From assembly GCF_028198165.1 (NCBI RefSeq), contig NZ_CP116339.1, positions 620,001 to 684,000 of the forward strand: a stretch of DNA of 64,000 nucleotides, given 5' to 3'. The notes under the pieces are model-generated. The model had not been told where the DNA came from, did not search any database, and worked only from the letters and a program-made list of their open reading frames with translations. This DNA is from Pseudoxanthomonas sp. JBR18 (GTDB taxonomy: Bacteria; Pseudomonadota; Gammaproteobacteria; Xanthomonadales; Xanthomonadaceae). Shown one piece after another: positions 20,053 to 26,734 of the stretch; position 1 is the stretch's first letter; each line of letters starts with the position of its first letter. The position numbers and the translations under genes are program-made.

Positions 20053-21159
20053 TCATGCCGCTGAGGTCCATTCGGCAGCGATAGGGGTACGTGGCGACGG
20101 AGCGAACACCCGGCCTTCGAACAGGCGACGCGCAGTCCGCACGACACTGGCGATGACCGCCTCGGAGCCGGCGGCGCGGCTGAGCCCGACGGCCAGGCTG
20201 CCACTGGGGTGCTCAAGGGTAATCGTCGACGGCACCGGCACGTCTCCCACCATGGTGTGGGCCAGTGTGCCTGCGGTGACCGCCGCGGTGGCCAGTCCAA
20301 CCGCGCCGGTGATGGCCAGCGCGGTGTGGCACTGGTGCGGCATGAAATAGCGGACCTGCAGTTGGCCGCCATGCTGCGGTGGGGCAAGCAGCACCGGCTT
20401 CGGGATCACCCGGTCGGCGGCATCGGCGATGCCCATGCGGTGCCCTGCCTCGACGCGGATCGCCTCGATCCGCGCCAGCAGTGCGGCATGGGCATTGAGC
20501 TGGGCCGGCGGCTCGTCGCCACGCAGACCCAGCGCATCGGCACGCATCAACACCAAAGGCATGGCGCAATCGACCAGGCTCACCTCCACGTCGTCGATCC
20601 ATTCGCTGGCCTGTCCGGTCGGCAGCAGCTTGCCGGTCCGCGCGCCTGCGGCATCCAGGAAGGACAGCGAGATCGGCGAGGCGGTACCGGGCGCGCCGGC
20701 GATGCGGGTATCGCCCAGGTAGGACACCTGGCCGTTGGGCGTTTCCACCGTGGCGACGATCACCTTGCCGGTGTTGACGTTGTGGATGCGGACCTGGGTG
20801 CGCGGGTGCCGCGCCGGCACCAGGCCGCGCTCGATCGCGTAAGGTCCCACGGCAGCCAGCATGTTGCCGCAGTTGGGCGCGGTATCGACCACGCGCTGGT
20901 CCACGCGCACCTGGGCGAACAGATAGTCGACATCGGCGTCGGGTCGGCTGGCACGATCGATGATCGCGACCTTGCTGGTCAGCGCGTTGCCGCCGCCGAT
21001 GCCGTCGATCTGCAGCGGATGGCCCGATCCCATCACCTCCAGCAGCAGGCGATCACGCTCGGCCGTGTCGGCGGGCAGGTCCGAGGCCAGGAAGAACGGC
21101 CCCTTGGAGGTGCCGCCGCGCATCAGAACACAGGGGACGCTGAGCAGGTCGTTGGACAT
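20053..21159 (-). CDS. PrpF-family isomerase, 4-oxalomesaconate tautomerase-like
   Basis: This 368-residue protein belongs to the PrpF/GalD/LigU family, which moves double bonds in unsaturated tricarboxylates such as 2-methylaconitate or 4-oxalomesaconate. Family marks are VLMRGGTSKGPFF near the N-terminus, GGGNALTSKVAII, and APNCGNMLAAVGPYA. No propionate (prpBCD) or ring-cleavage genes lie nearby, so the exact substrate is not settled; GalD-like annotation rests on the LysR partner and overall resemblance. It lies 64 bases upstream of the importer genes and is divergent from the LysR gene, suggesting that the tautomerase and importer handle the same compound. Confidence 0.8.
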   Translation of the reverse strand: MSNDLLSVPCVLMRGGTSKGPFFLASDLPADTAERDRLLLEVMGSGHPLQIDGIGGGNALTSKVAIIDRASRPDADVDYLFAQVRVDQRVVDTAPNCGNMLAAVGPYAIERGLVPARHPRTQVRIHNVNTGKVIVATVETPNGQVSYLGDTRIAGAPGTASPISLSFLDAAGARTGKLLPTGQASEWIDDVEVSLVDCAMPLVLMRADALGLRGDEPPAQLNAHAALLARIEAIRVEAGHRMGIADAADRVIPKPVLLAPPQHGGQLQVRYFMPHQCHTALAITGAVGLATAAVTAGTLAHTMVGDVPVPSTITLEHPSGSLAVGLSRAAGSEAVIASVVRTARRLFEGRVFAPSPRTPIAAEWTSAA

Positions 21160-21183
21160 GGGCGTGTTAGATTCATACCAATT

Positions 21184-21200
21184 CCGGATTAATCATCCGG
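21184..21200. promoter_or_regulatory. Interrupted palindrome in the prpF-like/lysR divergent promoter
   Basis: CCGGAT and ATCCGG flank a five-base centre TAATC, making a 17-bp symmetrical site centred between the two divergent genes, 25 bases from the prpF-like start and 68 from the lysR start. LysR regulators usually bind such sites (T-N11-A type) in the shared region. Confidence 0.55.
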
Positions 21201-21267
21201 TGTGATTCGATACTGGCATGGACACGATTGATCTGTGAATTGCTATTTTTTAAAGGATTGATCCGAT

Positions 21268-22188
21268 ATGAGCATGAATTGCGAGATCCTTGACTTGCGC
21301 GCCTTCCTGCTGGTGGCCGAGTCGCGCAGCTTCCATCGCGCCGCCGAGACCCTGCATGTCTCGCAACCGGCATTGAGTCGACGCATCCAGAAGCTGGAGC
21401 AGGCGATCGGCTCGCCGCTGCTGGAAAGGACGACGCGCAGCGTGGCCACCACCGCGGTCGGTGAGAACCTGCTGCCGCTGGTGCGACGCATGCTGGAGGA
21501 GTTCGACGGTTCGCTGTTCGCACAGCGTGGCGACCAGATCGGCAGCCAGATCACCATCGCGTGTCTGCCCACTGCGGCGTTCTACTTTCTGCCCAGCGTC
21601 ATGGCGCGCTTCCACGCCGACTATCCAAACGTGCGCTTCCGCATCCTCGATATCCCGGCCACCGACGGACTGCAGGCGGTGGAGCGTGGCGAGGTCGAGT
21701 TCGGCATCAACTTCATGGGCGCCTCGGACCCCAACCTGGCCTTCGATGTGCTGGTCGAGGATCCGTTCGTGCTCGCATGCCGGCGCGACCATCCGCTGGC
21801 GAAGAAGCGCAAGATCGCCTGGAGCGACCTGGAGAAGCACCAGCTCATCACCGTGCATCGCACCAGCGGCAACCGCACCCTGCTCGACGGCGCACTGGCA
21901 CGCGAGAACCTCAAGCTCAGCTGGTTCTACGAGGTGACCCATCTGTCGACATCGCTGGGCATGGTCGAAGCAGGCATCGGCGTTTCGGTGCTGCCACAGA
22001 TGGCCACACCGCAGGGCGACCACCCGACCTTGGTCACACGACCCATCGGCAGTCCCGTGGTCTCGCGCACGATCGGCATCGTCCGCCGCCGCGGCGCGAT
22101 GCTCTCACCGATGGCCGAGCGCTTCCTGCAGATGTTGCAGAAGCAGTGGAAGCCCGCCGCACGCGCCGCCGAACGGACGCGCGGCTGA
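21268..22188 (+). CDS. LysR-family transcriptional regulator
   Basis: The 306-residue protein has the LysR winged helix-turn-helix (residues 8-65: FHRAAETLHVSQPALSRRIQ) and a LysR substrate domain from about residue 92. AAGGA precedes the ATG at 21268. It is transcribed divergently from the PrpF-like gene across a 108-base region containing a palindrome, the normal arrangement for a LysR protein controlling its neighbour. It probably senses the imported compound or its metabolite and activates the prpF-like/importer genes. Confidence 0.9.
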   Translation: MSMNCEILDLRAFLLVAESRSFHRAAETLHVSQPALSRRIQKLEQAIGSPLLERTTRSVATTAVGENLLPLVRRMLEEFDGSLFAQRGDQIGSQITIACLPTAAFYFLPSVMARFHADYPNVRFRILDIPATDGLQAVERGEVEFGINFMGASDPNLAFDVLVEDPFVLACRRDHPLAKKRKIAWSDLEKHQLITVHRTSGNRTLLDGALARENLKLSWFYEVTHLSTSLGMVEAGIGVSVLPQMATPQGDHPTLVTRPIGSPVVSRTIGIVRRRGAMLSPMAERFLQMLQKQWKPAARAAERTRG

Positions 22189-22335
22189 GAGGCAGGTCCG
22201 CGGCGCCTGGCCAGTCGGCCCGGCAGTTCGGGTTAGCGCTCCACTGGCGCTGAACCTGCGCTGCGGCGCGCGGACCGCGCGGCCGGGCCCGCGCCGTCAT
22301 GTGCGTGTAAAATCGCGGGTTTTTCGGCCTGTCCC

Positions 22336-23046
22336 ATGGGCAAATCCCTTCACCGCACGCCTGTTGCGGGCCCGGCGTTCGTGCGCCTGCTGGCCCGCCT
22401 GGGCCAGACCTCGGTCCCGCCCCTGCAGCAGTCCCTGCCCGACCGGTTGGGCCAGTGGGTGGACTGGAACCGTGCCGTGGTCCTGTCCCGCGCCCTGGAT
22501 GGAACGCCAGCGCCCGCGCCGGAGGGCACACCGGCCTTCGACGCGGCCGAGGATCACGCCTGCGCCCAGGCCCGCGCCGCGCTGGTGGCCGGAATCGAGG
22601 CCGCCTGCGCCCACGCCGTGGCGCCTGGCGCCGATGGCGTGGCTGACTTTGCCCCGTTCCGGCGCCGGATCATGGACCAGCAGCGCGCGATGCAGGCCAC
22701 CACCGGCCAGCTGCGCGGGCGCCTGCGCGAGCGCCTGGCCGCCGCACCGGCGCCACTGCCGCGCCTGGCCGAGGTCGACGCGGTCATGGAACTCACCCTG
22801 AGCCCGCGCGAGCAGACCCTGCTCGACGCGGTCCCCGGCCTGCTGGCGGCGCACTTCGCCCGCGCCCAGCCGGCCGCTCCCCCTTCGGACGAACCGGCGC
22901 GGCCCCCGGCGCCTGACGCCTGGCAGGACGCCTTCCGCGAAGACATGCGGCAGGTGCTGCTGGCCGAACTCGACGTCCGCTTCCATCCCATCGAGGCGCT
23001 GCTTGCAGCGCTTCGCCCCCATGCATCGGGACACCATGCGCACTGA
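22336..23046 (+). CDS. DUF3348-family protein, first gene of a ZorAB-like motor operon
   Basis: The 236-residue protein has no signal peptide or membrane segment and is rich in Ala, Arg and Pro. The N-terminal VRLLARLGQTSVPPLQQSL and the central FRRRIMDQQRAMQATTGQLR match DUF3348, a family almost always found next to DUF802, OmpA and DUF2894 genes. The coding end overlaps the DUF802 start by 11 bases. It is likely a cytoplasmic partner of the membrane motor; no enzymatic motif is visible. Confidence 0.78.
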   Translation: MGKSLHRTPVAGPAFVRLLARLGQTSVPPLQQSLPDRLGQWVDWNRAVVLSRALDGTPAPAPEGTPAFDAAEDHACAQARAALVAGIEAACAHAVAPGADGVADFAPFRRRIMDQQRAMQATTGQLRGRLRERLAAAPAPLPRLAEVDAVMELTLSPREQTLLDAVPGLLAAHFARAQPAAPPSDEPARPPAPDAWQDAFREDMRQVLLAELDVRFHPIEALLAALRPHASGHHAH

Positions 23047-25315
23047 CAAGCTCACCCCCATCGCCTTCGCCGTGTTCCTCGCCGGGCTGCTGCCCGTGGC
23101 CTGGATCGGCATCGGCTACCTCGGCAACCACCCCATCGGCGTGGCCATGACCCTGGTCATCGCCGCCTGCTACCTGGCCGGCGGGCTGGAGCTGTACCGC
23201 TACCGCCGCGCGACCGCCACGCTGCAGGCAGCTGCCGCCGACACCGCCGCGACCCAGACCGGCCTGCGCGGCTGGCTGGAACGCCTGGACCCGAGCTTGC
23301 GCAACGCCGTGCGCCTGCGCGTGGAAGGCGAACGCGTGGCCCTGCCCGCCCCCGCGCTAACGCCCTACCTGGTGGGCCTGCTGGTGCTGCTGGGCATGCT
23401 CGGCACCTTGCTGGGCATGATGGCCACCCTGCGCGGCACCGGCCTGGCGCTGGAAGGCAGCGGCGACCTGCAGGCCATCCGCGGCGCGCTGGCCTCGCCG
23501 GTCAAGGGGCTGGCCTTCGCCTTCGGGACCTCGATCGCCGGCGTGGCCAGTTCGGCCATGCTGGGGCTGCTCTCGGCGCTGTGCCGCCGCGAACGCCTGC
23601 AGGTCGTGCAGGCGCTGGACGTGGAGATCGCCACCACCCTGCGTCCGCATTCGCAGGCCCACCAGCGCGAACAGGCCTTCGACCTGCTGCAGCAGCACAC
23701 CGCGCTGATGCCGGTGCTGCTGGATCGCATGCAGGCAATGATGGAGACCCTGGAGCGCCAGCAGCTGGCGGCAGGCGAACGCCTGGCCAGCGGGCAGGCG
23801 GATTTCCATACACGCACCGAGGCCATCCATACGCGTCTGGCCGCCTCGGTCGAGCAATCGCTCAAGGACGGCGTGGCCGAGAGCGCACGCGCCGCCGCCG
23901 CCGCGCTGCAGCCGCTGATGGAATCCACCCTGGCCGGGCTGGCGCGCGAGACCGCCGGCCTGCACGAGCGCGTCGGCCACGCGGTGCAGCAGCACCTGGA
24001 GGGCGTGAGCAGCGGCCTGGCCGAGACCACCGACACGGCGGCCGCGCAATGGCGGGCCGCCGCCGAGGCCCAGCGCGAAGCCGCCGCCGCCCTGCCACCG
24101 CTGATGGAAGCGACCCTGGCCGGGCTCGCTGGCGAAGCCGCCTGCGTCCATGCGCGCCTTGCCGAAGCCGCGCAGCAGCATCTGGATCGCGTGAGCAGCA
24201 GCCTGGAGCAGGCGACCACCACGGCGGCCGCGCAGTGGCAGGCGGCCGCCGACGCCCAGCGCGAGGCCAACACCGCGCTGGCCGCCGGCCTGGACGCCGG
24301 GCTGACGCGCTTCGGCGAAACCTTCGCCGGCCAGGCCGAGGCGCTGGTCGGCAGCGTGTCTTCCCGCCTGGACGCCGGCACCGCCGCCGCCGCGCTGGCC
24401 TGGCGCGAGGCCATGGCCGCCCAGCAGGCCAGCAGCGAGGCCCTGGCCACGCGTCATGCGCAGTCCCTGGACGCCGCCGCGCAGACCCTGCATGACCACG
24501 CCACGGCCCTGGTCGATCGCCTGCAGCAGTCCCACGCCGGCCTGCAGAACACGCTGGAGGCCCGCGACCAGGCCCGCCTGGCCGCCTGGACCGAGACCCT
24601 GGACGCCACCGGCACCCGCCTGGCCGCGCAGTGGGAACAAGCTGGGCAGGCCGTGGCCGAGCGCCAGCAGGCCATCTGCGACGCGCTGGGCCAGACCGCC
24701 GGCCAGATCGCCGAACAGGGCCAGGCCCACGCCCGCGACACCATCGCCGAGATCTCGCGCCTGGTCGAAGCCGCCTCCGACGCCCCGCGTGCGGCGGCCG
24801 CGGTGGTCGGCGAACTGCGCGAGAAGCTCAGCGACAGCATGGTCCGCGATACCGCCATGCTCGAGGAGCGCACGCGCCTGCTGGGCACCTTGGAAACCCT
24901 GCTGGACGCGGTCAACCACGCCTCCACCGAGCAGCGTGGCGCAGTCGAGGGCCTGGTCAACACCTCGGCCGACCTGCTCGAACGCCTGGGCGGGCGCTTC
25001 AGCGAGCAGATCGAGGCCCAGGCCGGGCGCCTGGACACCGCGGCGGCCCAGCTCACCGGCAGCGCCGTGGAAGTGGCCAGCCTGGGCGAGGGCTTCGGCG
25101 CGGCCGTGCAGGCCTTCGGTGCGTCCAACGAGGCGCTGATGGCGCGCCTGGAGCAGATCGCCGCCGCGCTGGAAGCCGCGCAGACCCGGGGGGATGAGCA
25201 GCTGGCCTATTACGTGGCCCAGGCGCGCGAGGTCATCGACCTGAGCATGCTCTCGCAGAAGCAGATCATCGGCGAGCTGCACCAGCTCTCCGGCAACGGC
25301 GCGGGCAACGCATGA
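23036..25315 (+). CDS. DUF802 protein: MotA/ExbB/ZorA-like channel with a long coiled-coil tail
   Basis: This 759-residue protein has four membrane helices (about 8-29, 33-54, 110-131, 157-182). Helix 3, LLVLLGMLGTLLGMM, and helix 4, SPVKGLAFAFGTSIAGVASS, carry the Gly-rich GT and small-residue patterns of MotA/TolQ/ExbB proton channels. From residue 190 on the protein is an extended Ala/Gln/Glu-rich helical tail of about 550 residues with a 62-residue repeat and long spacing of Gln and Leu, predicted to be coiled coil. The organisation matches ZorA of the Zorya systems. The ATG at 23036 has GGGA five bases upstream and overlaps the preceding gene; the 3' end overlaps the OmpA gene by ATGA. 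Confidence 0.82.
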   Translation: MRTDKLTPIAFAVFLAGLLPVAWIGIGYLGNHPIGVAMTLVIAACYLAGGLELYRYRRATATLQAAAADTAATQTGLRGWLERLDPSLRNAVRLRVEGERVALPAPALTPYLVGLLVLLGMLGTLLGMMATLRGTGLALEGSGDLQAIRGALASPVKGLAFAFGTSIAGVASSAMLGLLSALCRRERLQVVQALDVEIATTLRPHSQAHQREQAFDLLQQHTALMPVLLDRMQAMMETLERQQLAAGERLASGQADFHTRTEAIHTRLAASVEQSLKDGVAESARAAAAALQPLMESTLAGLARETAGLHERVGHAVQQHLEGVSSGLAETTDTAAAQWRAAAEAQREAAAALPPLMEATLAGLAGEAACVHARLAEAAQQHLDRVSSSLEQATTTAAAQWQAAADAQREANTALAAGLDAGLTRFGETFAGQAEALVGSVSSRLDAGTAAAALAWREAMAAQQASSEALATRHAQSLDAAAQTLHDHATALVDRLQQSHAGLQNTLEARDQARLAAWTETLDATGTRLAAQWEQAGQAVAERQQAICDALGQTAGQIAEQGQAHARDTIAEISRLVEAASDAPRAAAAVVGELREKLSDSMVRDTAMLEERTRLLGTLETLLDAVNHASTEQRGAVEGLVNTSADLLERLGGRFSEQIEAQAGRLDTAAAQLTGSAVEVASLGEGFGAAVQAFGASNEALMARLEQIAAALEAAQTRGDEQLAYYVAQAREVIDLSMLSQKQIIGELHQLSGNGAGNA
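23903..24274 (+). repeat. Two imperfect 186-bp tandem repeats in the DUF802 tail
   Basis: Units at 23903-24088 and 24089-24274 encode two 62-residue segments that start ALQPLMESTLAGLA and ALPPLMEATLAGLA and both end in AAAQW followed by an AQRE motif. They show that the coiled-coil tail grew by internal duplication. Confidence 0.8.
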
Positions 25316-25968
25316 GCGAGCTCGAGCTGGACGACGCGTCCACCGCCACCACCTGGGCGGCCTTCGGCGACCTGATGTCGGTGCTGCTGGGCGCCTTCGT
25401 GCTGATCCTGGTCGGGGTGATCGGCGTGCAGCTGCAGCTGTCCCAGCGCCTGGACCAGGAGGTCAAGCAGCGTCAGGCCGAGGCCCAGCGCCGCAAGACC
25501 CTGGAGCAGGCGCTAGCCGCGCCGCTGGCCGCCGGCCGGGTGACCCTGGTCGACGGCCGCATCGGCATCCGCGGCAACGTGCTGTTCGCACTCAACTCCG
25601 ACCAGCTGCAGCCGGAGGGACGCGAGGTCCTGCGCAGCCTGGCCGCGCCGCTGGCCCAGTACCTGGCCGCGCGCGAGGAGATCCTGATGGTCAGCGGCTT
25701 CACCGATGACCGCCCGGTGCTGGACACCAACCAGCACTACGCCGACAACTGGGAGCTTTCGGCCCAGCGCGCGCTGACCGTCACCCGCACCCTGATCGCC
25801 GAGGGCGTCCCGGCCGGGTCGGTCTTTGCTGCGGCCTTCGGCGCCCAGCAGCCGGCCAGCCCCAACACCACCGAGGCCGGCCGCGCCCGCAACCGGCGCG
25901 TGGAGATCGCCCCGATTCCGCGCCAGACCGCCGCCGCGTCTACGCCTGCCGCGCCCGATGGCCACTGA
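25312..25968 (+). CDS. MotB/ZorB-like OmpA-family stator protein
   Basis: This 218-residue protein has a short cytoplasmic N-terminus, one membrane helix with WAAFGDLMSVLLGAFVLIL (Asp20 in the position of the proton-carrying Asp of MotB and ZorB), a short linker helix and a C-terminal OmpA/peptidoglycan-binding domain from about residue 80 (VSGFTDDRPVL, NWELSAQRA, ARNRRVEIAP). Together with the DUF802 channel it should form an MotA5B2-type stator anchored to the cell wall. Its ATG overlaps the DUF802 stop and its 3' end overlaps the DUF2894 gene by 11 bases. Confidence 0.88.
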   Translation: MSELELDDASTATTWAAFGDLMSVLLGAFVLILVGVIGVQLQLSQRLDQEVKQRQAEAQRRKTLEQALAAPLAAGRVTLVDGRIGIRGNVLFALNSDQLQPEGREVLRSLAAPLAQYLAAREEILMVSGFTDDRPVLDTNQHYADNWELSAQRALTVTRTLIAEGVPAGSVFAAAFGAQQPASPNTTEAGRARNRRVEIAPIPRQTAAASTPAAPDGH

Positions 25969-26662
25969 GTCCAGCCCCGCCCAGCGCATCGCCGCCTGGC
26001 GGCAGGCCGGCGCCGACCGCATCGATCCGGTGCGCTTCCACACCCTGGCCGCCCTGGCGACCCGCACCGCGCAATTGCACGGCCAGGCGCGTGCACTGCT
26101 GGAAGCGCGGCTCGCCGCGCTGGCGGAGGACTACGCCCAGATCCTGAGCGCCCGTGCAAAGCCGGCCGCCACCGACGTCCGTCCCATCGATGCGAAACGA
26201 GGCACGTCGCTGTCCACGCTGCTGACGCAGTTGGGCACAGCAAGGCAGCCGCCCGCTAACACAGAAAGCGATGCGGAAGCCTCACCCAATCCGCGCCCGC
26301 CGGCCAACAGCGCACAAGCGTCGACCCAGCGCCCGGCAGCGGCCACCGACAGCCTCCCGGCACTGGACGAGTTCCGCCAGCTGTGGACCCGCCTGCGCAC
26401 CGAGGAACAGCTGCGTCAGTCGCGACAGGAAGCCCCAGAGGATGCCGGCCCACTCAACTCCGGGGTCCTGGTCCACCGCGCCATCGCCCTGATGCGCGAC
26501 GCCGCCCCCGGCTACCTGGGGCACTTCCTGGCCTACCTGGACGCCCTGGCCTGGCTGGAGCAGATGCAGGGCGGCGGCGGCCTGCCCGCTGCGGACAGTG
26601 CGACACAGGCACCGATCACGGGACGGCCGCCACGCAGGAAGCCTCGCAAGCGCAGCGGCTGA
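25958..26662 (+). CDS. DUF2894-family protein, last gene of the motor operon
   Basis: The 234-residue soluble protein begins MATESSPAQRIAAWRQAGAD, a conserved opening of DUF2894, has a low-complexity Pro/Ala/Ser/Thr-rich middle (about residues 95-130) and a conserved C-terminal block with LNSGVLVHRAIALMRDAAPG and LAYLDALAWLEQM. No catalytic motif is visible. The ATG at 25958 lies inside the end of the OmpA gene, so it is translationally coupled. It may link the motor tail to an effector or to DUF3348, but this is speculative. Confidence 0.78.
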   Translation: MATESSPAQRIAAWRQAGADRIDPVRFHTLAALATRTAQLHGQARALLEARLAALAEDYAQILSARAKPAATDVRPIDAKRGTSLSTLLTQLGTARQPPANTESDAEASPNPRPPANSAQASTQRPAAATDSLPALDEFRQLWTRLRTEEQLRQSRQEAPEDAGPLNSGVLVHRAIALMRDAAPGYLGHFLAYLDALAWLEQMQGGGGLPAADSATQAPITGRPPRRKPRKRSG

Positions 26663-26670
26663 CCGCCACC

Positions 26671-26706
26671 GCGCGTCGGTGGATGCGGAAGGATCCACCG
26701 ACGCGC
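26671..26706. terminator. Perfect hairpin between convergent DUF2894 and TonB-receptor genes
   Basis: Arms GCGCGTCGGTGGAT (26671-26684) and ATCCACCGACGCGC (26693-26706) are a perfect 14-bp inverted repeat with an eight-base loop, sitting nine bases after one stop and 29 before the other. There is no T-run on either side, so it may be a terminator of the U-less type or a 3' stabiliser. Confidence 0.6.
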
Positions 26707-26734
26707 TCCCTGGTAACGAGGACGCGATGGGGCG

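Noticed and set aside
22336..26662. A canonical Zorya defence system
   Set aside because: Only the ZorA/ZorB-like motor pair is visible; no ZorC, ZorD or ZorE genes are adjacent, so it is described as ZorAB-like.
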